A stretch of 35,034 nt of DNA from Leptolyngbyaceae cyanobacterium SM1_4_3 (GTDB lineage: Bacteria; Cyanobacteriota; Cyanobacteriia; Elainellales; Elainellaceae). Location of the stretch: the NCBI GenBank assembly GCA_012031415.1, contig JAAUTN010000027.1, forward strand, positions 1 through 35,034, given 5' to 3'. A program made the translations under genes and the position numbers. A model generated the notes under the pieces. The model searched no databases. It saw only the letters and a list, made by a program, of their open reading frames with translations, and was not told where the DNA came from. This document shows positions 17,300 through 26,138 of the stretch, one piece after another (the stretch's first letter is position 1; the number at the start of each line of letters is the position of its first letter).

Positions 17300-18463
17300 G
17301 TGGACATTCAAATTGGCAGGGGCAAAGCGGCCCGTAGGGCATATGGGTTTGACGAAATTGCGCTCGTCCCTGGACAGCGAACGCTAGACCCAAAACTGGC
17401 AGATACCCGCTGGCGCATCGGTGGAATTGAACGCGAAATTCCGATCATCGCCAGCGCAATGGATGGAGTTGTTGACGTACAGATGGCAGTCCGCCTTTCC
17501 CAAATGGGCGCACTCGGCGTACTCAACCTGGAAGGCATTCAGACTCGCTATGAAGACCCCAATCCCATCCTCGATCGCATTGCCTCAGTCGGCCCCACCG
17601 AATTCGTGCCGCTGATGCAAGAACTCTACGCCGAGCCAATCAAACCAGAGCTAATCAAGCAGCGAATTCAGGAAATTAAACAGCAGGGCGGCATTGCTGC
17701 GGTCAGCGCGACTCCCCTGGGTGCGACCCGATACGGCATTGATGTAGCTAAAGCCGGGGCAGACCTGTTCTTCATTCAGGCAACCGTCGTTTCAACGGCT
17801 CATCTCTCACCCGAATCTGTCACTCCGCTCAACCTGGCAGAATTTTGCCAGCAAATGCCGATTCCGGTTGTGTTAGGCAACTGCGTCACCTACGAAGTTG
17901 CCCTCAATTTGATGAAAGCAGGCGCAGCCGCAGTATTGGTTGGCATTGGTCCAGGCGCAGCCTGCACCTCACGCGGCGTGTTGGGCGTTGGCTTACCCCA
18001 GGCTACCGCAGTGGCAGACTGCGCCGCAGCACGGGACGACTATCACCAGGAAACGGGCAACTATGTCCCAGTTATTGCGGATGGCGGTCTGGTTACAGGA
18101 GGAGACATTTGCAAATGCATTGCCTGTGGTGCCGATGGCGTGATGATTGGTTCTCCCTTTGCCAGAGCTAAGGAAGCTCCTGGACGGGGCTATCACTGGG
18201 GCATGGCAACCCCCAGCCCTGTCCTGCCTAGAGGCACCCGCATCCGCGTGGGCACCACCGGAACGCTAGAGCAGATTTTGCGTGGTCCCGCCCAACTCGA
18301 CGACGGCACCCATAATCTGCTTGGCGCATTGCAAACTAGCATGGGCACTCTTGGCGCTAAGGACATCCGGGAAATGCAGCAGGTAGAAGTGGTGATTGCC
18401 CCCGCTTTGTTAACCGAGGGTAAAGTCTACCAAAAAGCGCAGCAGCTAGGAATGGGCAAGTAA
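17300..18463 (+). CDS. guaB3: GuaB3-type IMP dehydrogenase family protein
   Basis: A 387-aa TIM-barrel enzyme of the IMP dehydrogenase/GMP reductase family, GuaB3 clade. Seen: [20 protein letters not shown] at residues 6-25, the phosphate/nucleotide loop [17 protein letters not shown] (about 213-229) with the catalytic Cys, and [21 protein letters not shown] (about 258-278). It lacks the CBS (Bateman) module that canonical GuaB has inserted, which fits its shorter length. GuaB3 proteins of cyanobacteria have been described as IMP dehydrogenase-like, oxidising IMP to XMP in guanine nucleotide synthesis. The start codon is GTG. The order guaB3 - Yfr1 - trxA downstream is a conserved cyanobacterial arrangement. 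Confidence 0.93.
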   Translation: MDIQIGRGKAARRAYGFDEIALVPGQRTLDPKLADTRWRIGGIEREIPIIASAMDGVVDVQMAVRLSQMGALGVLNLEGIQTRYEDPNPILDRIASVGPTEFVPLMQELYAEPIKPELIKQRIQEIKQQGGIAAVSATPLGATRYGIDVAKAGADLFFIQATVVSTAHLSPESVTPLNLAEFCQQMPIPVVLGNCVTYEVALNLMKAGAAAVLVGIGPGAACTSRGVLGVGLPQATAVADCAAARDDYHQETGNYVPVIADGGLVTGGDICKCIACGADGVMIGSPFARAKEAPGRGYHWGMATPSPVLPRGTRIRVGTTGTLEQILRGPAQLDDGTHNLLGALQTSMGTLGAKDIREMQQVEVVIAPALLTEGKVYQKAQQLGMGK

Positions 18464-18518
18464 GCGTAGTTTTGTCAAGTTATTTCAATAAGTTTATCCT
18501 TTCCCTTCAGGTAAATCA

Positions 18519-18547
18519 CTGGAAAAACTATAACTATCGCTTACAAT
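18519..18547 (+). promoter_or_regulatory. putative promoter of the Yfr1 small RNA
   Basis: A good -10 box, tacaat, lies at 18542-18547, with a weak -35 (ctggaa) 17 nt upstream. Transcription would begin near 18553-18556, just ahead of the first Yfr1 stem. Position supports this more than the -35 does. Confidence 0.55.
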
Positions 18548-18555
18548 AGAAAGTA

Positions 18556-18625
18556 GCGGAGACGTATGTTTCCGTTCACTCCTCACACCACACTCCGCCT
18601 GGACTACCGTTCAGGCGGTTCCTCC
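18556..18625 (+). ncRNA. yfr1: Yfr1 small regulatory RNA
   Basis: Three features match Yfr1, a short trans-acting RNA found across cyanobacteria. First, a 5' hairpin cggagac-gtat-gtttccg (18557-18574). Second, a single-stranded centre carrying the hallmark actcctcacac (18578-18588), the part that pairs with target mRNAs. Third, a 3' hairpin ccgcctg/caggcgg (18595-18618) followed by a pyrimidine-rich tail, ttcctccttt, serving as terminator. It lies between guaB3 and trxA, the conserved location reported for Yfr1 in many cyanobacteria. In other strains Yfr1 is linked to outer-membrane porin mRNAs and growth under stress; targets here are unknown. Exact ends are estimated. Confidence 0.9.
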
Positions 18626-18848
18626 TTTAAAGAGAACTACCTCCCTAGAACAGACGATTCAGAAAGGTTGGTAGAAAAATATTGAATCTTTACCTTTTAA
18701 GAACTGACCACTCAAGGACTGACAACAACATGAGTGGCTTTAACATTCCGTTAAGTTGTGTCTAGTTGTATACATTCTCTGGTTAAAAGTGGCTCTTTTC
18801 GCTATGGTAAGATTTTGACAGACTCACGTAGGCAAGGATTTTTCAGGC

Positions 18849-19172
18849 ATGTCAGCAGCCGCGCAAGTTACAGATTCTACTTTTAAGCAAGAAGTACTTG
18901 ATAGTGAAGTTCCAGTTTTAGTGGATTTTTGGGCACCCTGGTGCGGCCCCTGCCGCATGGTCGCACCCGTCGTTGATGAAATCGCTGAGCAATACACGGG
19001 ACAGGTTAAAGTCGTTAAGGTTAATACTGACGAAAATCCCAGCGTTGCGAGTCAGTATGGCATTCGCAGTATCCCAACTTTGATGATTTTCAAGGGAGGG
19101 CAGCGAGTCGATATGGTTGTTGGAGCAGTTCCTAAGACAACTCTAGCCAACACGTTAGAGAAGTATCTCTAA
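18849..19172 (+). CDS. trxA: thioredoxin
   Basis: A 107-aa classical thioredoxin with the redox-active CGPC in [14 protein letters not shown] (Cys33 and Cys36 region) and the cis-Pro loop [13 protein letters not shown] (about 75-87). Length and sequence fit the cyanobacterial TrxA (m-type) that reduces target disulfides and passes light-derived reducing power from thioredoxin reductases. The ATG follows aaggatttttcaggc, a rather distant Shine-Dalgarno. It is transcribed in the same direction as guaB3 and Yfr1, but the 230-bp gap after the RNA's terminator suggests its own promoter. Confidence 0.97.
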   Translation: MSAAAQVTDSTFKQEVLDSEVPVLVDFWAPWCGPCRMVAPVVDEIAEQYTGQVKVVKVNTDENPSVASQYGIRSIPTLMIFKGGQRVDMVVGAVPKTTLANTLEKYL

Positions 19173-19216
19173 GCGACGGAAGAAAGATCTCTGAAGATTG
19201 CACTATCCTCCGAATA

Positions 19217-19257
19217 ATCTTGAGTGGGGTGTAGCAAAGAACTCTCCCCCTCAAGAT
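19217..19257 (+). terminator. stem-loop downstream of trxA
   Basis: atcttgagtgggg pairs with a matching arm at 19244-19257 over 13 bp with one mismatch, around a 14-nt loop. It lies 45 bp after the trxA stop. No T-run follows, so it may be a 3' stabilising or factor-dependent structure instead of an intrinsic terminator. Confidence 0.5.
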
Positions 19258-19503
19258 AATCAAGACTATTGAGTTTTAGCTGATAGCGCCTCTAAGTGTG
19301 CAATTCTGGAGAAGAGTTGTTCCTAGCGATGTAGGCTTTATCTGTAATGACTGAGGATATTTCGGGTTTGTGCCACACATAGTCGAAACTTTAAGAATTT
19401 GATGGTCAGGCAAAGTTTGTCTATCCGGAGGGATGGCTTTGCTCTGTTCAGGGCTATCTAGCTGAAACCTCGGTAGAATAGAGTGCTTCCTGTTGAGAAT
19501 TTC
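19258..19503. other. rest of the trxA-LOG gene gap, no gene seen
   Basis: The full gap between trxA and the LOG-family gene is 331 bp. After the trxA stem-loop it holds no supported reading frame, tRNA or strong repeat. It must contain the promoter of the LOG-family gene, but I see no clear boxes. Confidence 0.4.
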
Positions 19504-20568
19504 ATGGTACCTTCTTCATCCCATTCGCTTGATTCGCTGCGGGTAGAGGTCAACAGCTTGATCGACCAACTGCCAGATATGATGCATGGGGAGTTGATTC
19601 AACAGGCAATTACGACGCTGGTTCGCATGGCCGAGGTTGAGGCGGATCGGCTGGACTGGAAGATTTTGAATGCTTCTTTGCAAGATATGGAGAGGGCATT
19701 CCGAGGGTTCTATCCTTATCGTCATGTGCGTAAGGTGACAATTTTTGGCTCGGCCCGAATTTTACCGGAGAGTCTTCATTACAAAATGGCGGCAGAGTTT
19801 GCGCGGTACATCACCCAGCAAGGATTTATGGTGATGACGGGGGCAGGCGGCGGCATTATGCAGGCTGGAAATGAGGGGGCGGGTGCCGATCGCTCCTTTG
19901 GGCTAAACATCCAGCTTCCGTTTGAGCAGGGCGCTAACCCATTTATTGAGGGCGATCGCAAGCTAATTAACTTCAAATATTTCTTTACCCGTAAGCTCTT
20001 CTTCTTGCGTGAAAGCGACGCTCTAGCGCTATTTCCGGGCGGCTTTGGGACTCAAGACGAGGCATTTGAATGTCTCACATTGATTCAAACGGGCAAATCA
20101 GATTTGCTGCCACTAGTGCTGATTGATCAACCGGGAGGCGAGTATTGGTTGGAGTGGCAGGATTATGTGAAGAATCAACTGCTGCGAAATGGCTTGATTA
20201 GCCCGGATGATTTGAGCCTTTACACCATCACCGATCGTCTGGATGTGGCATATGAGGCGATCGCTGGCTTTTATCGCGTATTCCACTCCAGTCGATATAG
20301 TCAGGGAAAGCTGGTGCTGCGGCTCAAGTGTGAGCTATCTGATGCAGATGTAGCTTACCTGAATCAGACCTATTCCGACATTTTGCTAGAAGGGAAAATT
20401 GAGCAACACCCAGCCGTGCCCGAAGAGATTAATGGCGAAATTGCCGAACTGTCGCGCCTGATGATGAGCTTTAACCAGCGAGATTTGGGACGGCTTTACC
20501 AGATGATCAGAATGATTAATCAAATGGGTGCGCCTTCTGCTGAGCGCGATCATCCGGAGCAGAAGTAG
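19504..20568 (+). CDS. LOG-family protein (TIGR00730-like), long cyanobacterial form
   Basis: A 354-aa protein with a Rossmann-type LOG/lysine decarboxylase-like core at about 80-270. It has the nucleotide loop VMTGAGGGIMQAGNEGA (about 113-129) and the signature PGGFGTQDEAFE (about 180-191), the PGGxGTxxE motif of cytokinin-activating phosphoribohydrolases, which release a base from its ribotide. It is much longer than plant or bacterial LOG (about 180-220 aa), with an N-terminal helical region and a C-terminal extension. The real substrate in cyanobacteria is not known to me. I use the ATG at 19504 (gagaa upstream) instead of the GTG at 19483. Confidence 0.85.
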   Translation: MVPSSSHSLDSLRVEVNSLIDQLPDMMHGELIQQAITTLVRMAEVEADRLDWKILNASLQDMERAFRGFYPYRHVRKVTIFGSARILPESLHYKMAAEFARYITQQGFMVMTGAGGGIMQAGNEGAGADRSFGLNIQLPFEQGANPFIEGDRKLINFKYFFTRKLFFLRESDALALFPGGFGTQDEAFECLTLIQTGKSDLLPLVLIDQPGGEYWLEWQDYVKNQLLRNGLISPDDLSLYTITDRLDVAYEAIAGFYRVFHSSRYSQGKLVLRLKCELSDADVAYLNQTYSDILLEGKIEQHPAVPEEINGEIAELSRLMMSFNQRDLGRLYQMIRMINQMGAPSAERDHPEQK

Positions 20569-20829
20569 TCATTTGTCCTTAGTCATGGGTCCTGGGTGAG
20601 GAGAATGGATTGCACCCATGACCCATGACCCATCACAAAAATTAGATGTGGCGATCGCCGCTGTGCATAAATACTCAGTAAACCTGTGCAAAAGTGGCGA
20701 TCGTCGTGTAAATTTGTGTAAATATAGTTAGACAGAGTGACCGAAACACGCTGCCGAAATCTACAGTCATAAGGCTTGTTTCGTTTAACGCGCACCATTA
20801 CAAAAATTATTCAAGCGGAGCAGGAGCTG
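20569..20829. other. gap before the NADH dehydrogenase gene, with short repeats
   Basis: This 261-bp gap holds catgggtcctgggtgag and inverted/direct copies of acccatgaccc near 20584-20634, a simple repeat type common in cyanobacterial spacers, and a HIP1-like site at 20651. The second half is AT-rich and presumably carries the promoter. No gene is seen. Confidence 0.4.
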
Positions 20830-22179
20830 ATGTCAGACGCAGAGAATCGTCTATCCCCCCACAAGGTTGTAATCGTTGGCGGTGGTTTTGGTGGGCTGTA
20901 TGCAGCCAAAGCCCTGGGCCGCGCTCCTGTAGAAGTGACGCTGATTGATAAGCGCAACTTTCACCTGTTTCAACCCTTACTTTATCAAGTAGCAACCGGA
21001 GGGCTATCTCCAGGAGATATTTCCTCTCCTCTGCGGGCGGTTCTCAGCAGTAGCCGCAATGTCAAGGTACTAATGGACGAGGTGACGGACATTAATCCTG
21101 AGCAGCAGCAGGTGACGCTGCGAAACCAGAGTCTGAGCTATGACAGCTTGATTGTGGCAACGGGTGTGAGCCACCATTATTTCGGCAACGATGCCTGGGA
21201 GAATGTTGCTCCTGGCTTAAAAACCGTTGAAGATGCGCTAGAAATGCGGCGACGGATCTTTATGGCATTTGAGGCGGCTGAGAAAGAGCCTGATCCTGAA
21301 AAGCGCCGCGCCTGGTTGACGTTTGTGGTGGTTGGCGGCGGCCCAACCGGGGTGGAGCTAGCGGGCGCACTGGCAGAGTTAGCCCACACGACGCTTAAGC
21401 ATGATTTCCGTAACATTGACACGACTGAAGCCCGCATCTTTTTACTGGAAGGGATGGATCGGGTGTTGCCCCCTTACCCGCCTGAGCTATCGGCAAAGGC
21501 AGAAAAGTCACTCACTCACTTGGGTGTGACCGTGCAGACGCGCACTCTAGTCACCAATATTGAAGATAATGTGGTGACGATGAAGCAGGGCGATCGCACC
21601 GAGCAAATTCAATCACGCACCATTCTCTGGGCGGCTGGGGTGAAAGCTTCAGCAATGGGCAAAGTGCTATCAGAGCGCACAGGTGCAGAACTCGATCGCG
21701 TCGGTCGAGTGATCGTAGAATCGGATCTTTCTGTTCCAGGACACCCAAACATTTTTGTAGTCGGCGATCTGGCTCATTTTGCTCACCAGGGCGACAAACC
21801 TCTTCCGGGCGTAGCGCCTGTTGCCATGCAGCAGGGAAATTATATCGCCAAGCTAATCAAGCAACGGCTTGCAGGTCAGGCAGTGTCCGCTTTCAAGTAT
21901 TCCGATGGCGGCAGTCTGGCGGTGATTGGACGCAACGCCGCAGTAGCTAACCTGGGCAAGCTCAAGTTTGCCGGACTACCTGCCTGGTTAATCTGGATTT
22001 TCGTTCACATCTATTATCTGATTGAGTTTGATAATAAGCTGATCGTCATGACCCAGTGGGCATGGAGCTATTTCACCAAAAATCGAGGCGCTCGATTAAT
22101 CACGGGTGAAGATGATGAACTGCTCGGAGAAGTCACCCCTGCGGTGGGTATGCCGGATAAGTCGGTTGTGAATGTTTAA
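20830..22179 (+). CDS. type II NADH dehydrogenase (NDH-2, single-subunit)
   Basis: A 449-aa flavoprotein that oxidises NAD(P)H and reduces quinone without pumping protons. Two dinucleotide folds are visible: FAD-binding VVIVGGGFGGLYAAKAL near the N-terminus and NADH-binding FVVVGGGPTGVELAGALAEL in the middle, plus the second FAD contact NIFVVGDLAHF and the quinone-side PGVAPVAMQQG. The C-terminal stretch LPAWLIWIFVHIYYLIEF is probably the amphipathic or membrane anchor. I use the ATG at 20830 because aggag lies 4 nt upstream; a TTG at 20776 is possible but less likely. Cyanobacteria carry several Ndb proteins; which one this is cannot be fixed here. Confidence 0.93.
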   Translation: MSDAENRLSPHKVVIVGGGFGGLYAAKALGRAPVEVTLIDKRNFHLFQPLLYQVATGGLSPGDISSPLRAVLSSSRNVKVLMDEVTDINPEQQQVTLRNQSLSYDSLIVATGVSHHYFGNDAWENVAPGLKTVEDALEMRRRIFMAFEAAEKEPDPEKRRAWLTFVVVGGGPTGVELAGALAELAHTTLKHDFRNIDTTEARIFLLEGMDRVLPPYPPELSAKAEKSLTHLGVTVQTRTLVTNIEDNVVTMKQGDRTEQIQSRTILWAAGVKASAMGKVLSERTGAELDRVGRVIVESDLSVPGHPNIFVVGDLAHFAHQGDKPLPGVAPVAMQQGNYIAKLIKQRLAGQAVSAFKYSDGGSLAVIGRNAAVANLGKLKFAGLPAWLIWIFVHIYYLIEFDNKLIVMTQWAWSYFTKNRGARLITGEDDELLGEVTPAVGMPDKSVVNV

Positions 22180-22246
22180 GTAACTTCCCAGAACACCGTA
22201 GGATGAGCACGCTTTGCTTTGCCCATCTCGGCTTATGAACCTGTGT

Positions 22247-22277
22247 GATGGGCACGGGCGGTTGCCCTTTGCCCATC
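22247..22277. repeat. hairpin repeat between convergent genes (gatgggc...gcccatc)
   Basis: Arms gatgggc and gcccatc enclose an inner gggc/gccc pair, giving a strong hairpin between the ends of the NADH dehydrogenase gene and the pseudokinase gene. A degenerate copy precedes it (gatgagc...gcccatc, 22202-22227). It may act as a bidirectional transcription barrier, though no T-runs flank it. Confidence 0.5.
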
Positions 22278-22312
22278 CTGGTTGATTGAGATGTGAATTC
22301 TTGCAGGAAAGT

Positions 22313-24178
22313 TCACTCTGATTCTTCCTGAAGCTGCTCGATTTGATATTGAGCGTCTTCGTAGCAGCCAGTTCTGCCGGAATCGAGACAGAGTTTGGCA
22401 GATTGGTGGAAATCAGCGATCGCCCCCTCCTGATCCCCAGCGTCTAGCCTGGACAGCGCCCGATCATAGTAGGCGAAGGGATGGTTGGGGTTGCGCTCAA
22501 TGGCTTCGCTGTAGTCGGCGATCGCCCCGGTTTCATCTCCATATTCTGACCGTGCCAACCCCCGGTTGTAATATGGGTCAGCATCATCGGGATCAAGCCG
22601 AATCGCAATGTTGAAATCTTCGATTGCACCCGTAATATCACCCAGGCGGCGGCGCACCAGTCCCCGGTTTTGGTAAGCCTCAACGGAGTTAGGCTGCAAA
22701 CCAATCGCTTGAGTACAATCGTCGATTGCTTCTCGGTGCTGTTCCAGGTTAGAGCGAGACAAACAGCGGTTGAGGTAGGCGGCGGCCAGGTTGGGATCAA
22801 TTTGAATGGCCTGGGTGTAGTCCTCAACCGCACCCCGATCGTCACCCTGGTCAGCCCGAACACTGCCCCGATTTACGTAAGCGCGAGCCGATTGGGGGTC
22901 AAGCCGAATCGCCTCAGTGTAGTCTGCCAGCGCCCCCTGGCGATCGCCCAACTCATAGCGCACATTGCCCCGAAAAAAGTAAACCTCTGGCTGATTGGGG
23001 TTAAGCTGAATCGCCTGGGTTAAATCATCTAACGCAGATTGCTGATCGCCCAAACGGGAATGGGCAACCCCTCGATTAAAGTGCGCTTCACTGCTGGGAT
23101 TTGTGCGAATGGACTGGCTGTAGCGGGCGATCGCCTGCTGGTCATCCCCTTGTTCTTCCTGCTCTAAGCCCTGGTTGAGCAAATAGCCAGACAGCAGCCT
23201 TTGGGGAAAGCGTGAATGAAGGGCGATCGCCAACGCGCCCAGAACTAGCAACGCAACGCCAGCAGGCAGCCAAGAACGACGCACAGGCAATGCCGCCAGG
23301 TTAGAGCGCTGAGGGCGAGGTGGCGAAATAGGCACCGCTTCTTCCCCCGAAACCAGTCGATTCAAATCGTCCAGCACTTCCGCTGCCTCCTGGTAGCGCT
23401 GGCTAGTATCAGGATGTACCATTCTGTCGAGAATAGCTGCCAGTTCCGAGCTAATTTGAGTGCGTCCGTTCCAGATTTCGCCCTGGCTAAACCGTCCGGC
23501 ATTCTGCAACTTGATCAACTCAGGGGCAGTCAGTCCGGTAATTGCCTGAATGCCAATCATTCCAACCGCGTAGATGTCACTGTTGGACTGAAGCTGTCCC
23601 TGGGTTTGCTCAGTCGGAATGTAGGCCGAAGCGCCATTGGTGCCAAAGGGAGAAGCGTATTCGGGCGATCGCATCACCTCGGCGCTAATCTCCTTAAAAA
23701 TGCCAAAGCCCGTCAGTACAAGACGGCTATCGGAATGGCGACGTAGCAGGTTGGAGGGCTTGATTCGGCGGTGAATGAATCCCCAGCGATGCACCACCAC
23801 CAGAATTTCCATCACCTCACGCAAGAACTGCAACACCCACAGCTCAGACAGCGCTTGCTTAGGCAAAATCTCGTCACTCAGAGGATGACCAAGAATAAAT
23901 TCTTCAACTAGATAGAAATTGTTGTTTTCCTCGAAATAGTCCAAAATTTGCGGGATCTGGTCGTGTTTTCCGACCTTTTGCAGCGCTTCTGCCTTTTTCT
24001 TGAGCAGAATTAACACAAACTTGAGCGTCCTGGGATTGCGATCGGGAAGCTGTAAATGTTTGGCAACCCGTTTGGGATGTCCTGGAAATTGCGTATCCCC
24101 GACCAGATAAGTTTGCTCTAGCTCGTCTGATCCTAAAATTTTGATGAATTGATAACGACCACCCAATAGTTGGCTCAC
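22313..24178 (-). CDS. serine/threonine pseudokinase fused to a TPR domain
   Basis: A 621-aa protein. The N-terminal kinase fold (about 8-275) has the Lys of VAK (Lys40) but lacks two key residues: the HRD Asp is Arg (HRRIKPSN, 136-143) and the DFG Asp is Gly (LTGFGIF, 155-161). The glycine loop is also degenerate (LGSDELEQTYL). I checked both losses at DNA level (cac cgc cga; acg ggc ttt ggc). A membrane helix follows (about 305-322), then about eight 34-residue TPR units (335-600) of the NxAxAYxNRG type. It is likely a membrane-bound scaffold, not an active kinase. I choose GTG 24178, since SQLLGGRYQ is the usual N-terminus; an ATG at 24238 is the alternative. Confidence 0.88.
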   Translation of the reverse strand: MSQLLGGRYQFIKILGSDELEQTYLVGDTQFPGHPKRVAKHLQLPDRNPRTLKFVLILLKKKAEALQKVGKHDQIPQILDYFEENNNFYLVEEFILGHPLSDEILPKQALSELWVLQFLREVMEILVVVHRWGFIHRRIKPSNLLRRHSDSRLVLTGFGIFKEISAEVMRSPEYASPFGTNGASAYIPTEQTQGQLQSNSDIYAVGMIGIQAITGLTAPELIKLQNAGRFSQGEIWNGRTQISSELAAILDRMVHPDTSQRYQEAAEVLDDLNRLVSGEEAVPISPPRPQRSNLAALPVRRSWLPAGVALLVLGALAIALHSRFPQRLLSGYLLNQGLEQEEQGDDQQAIARYSQSIRTNPSSEAHFNRGVAHSRLGDQQSALDDLTQAIQLNPNQPEVYFFRGNVRYELGDRQGALADYTEAIRLDPQSARAYVNRGSVRADQGDDRGAVEDYTQAIQIDPNLAAAYLNRCLSRSNLEQHREAIDDCTQAIGLQPNSVEAYQNRGLVRRRLGDITGAIEDFNIAIRLDPDDADPYYNRGLARSEYGDETGAIADYSEAIERNPNHPFAYYDRALSRLDAGDQEGAIADFHQSAKLCLDSGRTGCYEDAQYQIEQLQEESE

Positions 24179-24460
24179 TATCTTTAACACCCTGGCACTG
24201 TGAAAATTATTGCATAGCAGTTTGAGACTCCTACACATCAAGCGGTAAGAGGGACGTTACCCCGCTCACTTGGCACCGACAGCCTCAAGATGAACCAGTC
24301 TTAAACTAGCAGGGATTTTAAGGCTATTCGCTCTTGCGGAAGATTCCTCTAGTCGGCACCTTGTATTAGATAAGAAGCAAGAACTGTAATCTTCAGCCCT
24401 TCTGCAAGAAGATTGCAACTGCTGCAAAGGCTGATTTCATCTCAACAAGGACGGGCGGCT

Positions 24461-25489
24461 GTGAGCTTAAAGAAAATTTGGAGACTGTTAAAAGAAGCAT
24501 TTACGGAGTGGAATAAGGATAAAGCATCACGGTTAGCCGCATCTCTGGCATACTACACCGTATTTTCCTTAGCGCCGCTCCTGGTGATTGTGATTGCGAT
24601 CGCCGGTGCCGTTTTTGGGGAAGAGGCTGCTAGAGGGCAACTTGTAGGGCAGATTCAGGGGCTGTTGGGTCGAGAAGGAGCCGAATTTGTCGAGACTGCC
24701 ATCAACAATGCCAATCAGCCTGGAGAAAACACAGGCTCGATTGCTTCGCTCATTAGCATTGCGATTTTGCTATTTGGAGCCTCCGGCGTATTTTCTCAGC
24801 TTCAGGACGCGCTTAACACCATCTGGGAAGTCACTGAACGACCCAATAGCAGCATATTGGAGATGGTGCGTAAACGAGTTTTGTCCTTTGGCATGGTGCT
24901 GGGAATCGGCTTTTTGCTACTTGTATCCCTCGTTATTAGCGCCGTTCTAGCTGCCTTGAGCAATTATCTAAATGGTCTGTTGCCAGGTTTTGATGGACTC
25001 TGGCAACTGGTCAACTTCGCGATTGGATTTGGCGTAACGGCGTTGCTGTTTGCAATGATTTACAAATTCTTGCCAGACGTGAAAATTACCTGGGGAGATG
25101 TTGCGATCGGGGCAGTCTTAACTTCATTGCTATTTTCGATCGGCAGATATCTGATTGGGCTGTATTTGGGCAACAGCGGTTTTGCTTCAGCTTATGGTGC
25201 GGCGGGTTCGGTGATTATTATTCTGGCGTGGGTTTATTACTCTGCTCAAATTCTGTTTTTTGGGGCAGAGCTAACTCAGGTGTACGCCAGACGCTATGGC
25301 TCAAAAATTGTCCCTGATGACCACGCGATCGCCATTACAGACGATGCACGAGCGGAGCAGGGTATCCCCTCCAAAGAAATGGTGGAAGAAGCAGACCGAC
25401 TCGATCGCGACCATCGGGGCAACCGTCGCATGAGGCGATCGCCTCACCGCTATCCCTTCCCCCCCAACCCCAGAGGAAAGCGCAGGTAA
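24461..25489 (+). CDS. YihY/BrkB-family membrane protein
   Basis: A 342-aa integral membrane protein with the YihY signature: an amphipathic N-terminus, KDKASRLAASLAYYTVFSLAPLLVI, then about six hydrophobic segments, including the GASGVFSQLQDALNTIWEV motif between helices and the closing SAYGAAGSVIIILAWVYYSA. The family was once called ribonuclease BN in error; its true function is not settled. The hydrophilic C-terminal tail is rich in Arg and His. I choose the GTG at 24461 (aagga upstream) because homologues begin close to LKKIWRLLKEAF; a TTG at 24413 would add 16 residues. It ends 4 bp from the convergent acetyltransferase gene. Confidence 0.9.
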   Translation: MSLKKIWRLLKEAFTEWNKDKASRLAASLAYYTVFSLAPLLVIVIAIAGAVFGEEAARGQLVGQIQGLLGREGAEFVETAINNANQPGENTGSIASLISIAILLFGASGVFSQLQDALNTIWEVTERPNSSILEMVRKRVLSFGMVLGIGFLLLVSLVISAVLAALSNYLNGLLPGFDGLWQLVNFAIGFGVTALLFAMIYKFLPDVKITWGDVAIGAVLTSLLFSIGRYLIGLYLGNSGFASAYGAAGSVIIILAWVYYSAQILFFGAELTQVYARRYGSKIVPDDHAIAITDDARAEQGIPSKEMVEEADRLDRDHRGNRRMRRSPHRYPFPPNPRGKRR

Positions 25490-25493
25490 TCCC

Positions 25494-26063
25494 CTACACT
25501 CTTAACTCCCGAATCACCCGACAGGGATTGCCAACTGCTACCACGTTAGCGGGAATGTCTTTCGTGACAACACTACCCGCGCCAATGGTGGTGTTGTCGC
25601 CAATTGTCACACCAGGGCAAACGATGACTCCGCCACCCAGCCAAACATTATTGCCAATCGTTACTGGAGAAGCTAGCTCCAGCCCTGTCAGCCGCTCTGC
25701 TGGACTGATGAGATGATGAGCAGCATAAATCTGGACATTGGGCGCACAGAGCAAATTGTCACCCAGGCAAACAGTGCTGCAATCCAAAATAATGCAGCCA
25801 AAGTTCATGTACACATTTTCGCCTGCGTAAATGTTGCTGCCATAGTCACAGCGAAACGGCGGCTCAATGTAAATTTTTGGGCCTACCTGGCCAAATAGCT
25901 CTTGTAGGAGGTGCGATCGCCGTTCGATTTCTTCCTCTGTAGTTGCGTTATATTCACGGGTCAACCGAGCCGCCCGTCGTCGCCCCACAACTAGCTCTGG
26001 GTCAGCAGCCCAGTACAACTCACCCCCTAACATTTTTTGTTTTTCGGTCTTATCAGGCTGCAT
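25494..26063 (-). CDS. hexapeptide-repeat sugar O-acetyltransferase (maltose/NodL type)
   Basis: A 189-aa acetyl-CoA-dependent transferase of the maltose/galactoside acetyltransferase group. The N-terminal helical part (KMLGGELYWAADPELV, 10-25; then a TREYNAT motif) is typical, and the left-handed beta-helix follows with hexapeptide repeats (IGNNVWLGGGVIVCPGVTIG). The likely catalytic His lies in QIYAAHHLI (about 115). The ATG start and length fit the family. Its sugar substrate is not known, and it has no operon partner: it is convergent with YihY and 75 bp upstream of nothing but a separate small gene on the same strand. Confidence 0.92.
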   Translation of the reverse strand: MQPDKTEKQKMLGGELYWAADPELVVGRRRAARLTREYNATTEEEIERRSHLLQELFGQVGPKIYIEPPFRCDYGSNIYAGENVYMNFGCIILDCSTVCLGDNLLCAPNVQIYAAHHLISPAERLTGLELASPVTIGNNVWLGGGVIVCPGVTIGDNTTIGAGSVVTKDIPANVVAVGNPCRVIRELRV

Positions 26064-26138
26064 CGCACTTCCTCACCCACCTAATCCATAAACCTATAGG
26101 GCTACGCGCATACATCTAATAACCTTTAGAATTTACGG

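Noticed and set aside
22370-23180. Tandem DNA repeat of about 102 bp
   Set aside because: The period is that of 34-residue TPR units in the pseudokinase gene, not an independent DNA repeat.
24413-24460. TTG start for the YihY gene
   Set aside because: The added 16 residues are not typical of the family, and aagga lies before the GTG at 24461; it remains possible.
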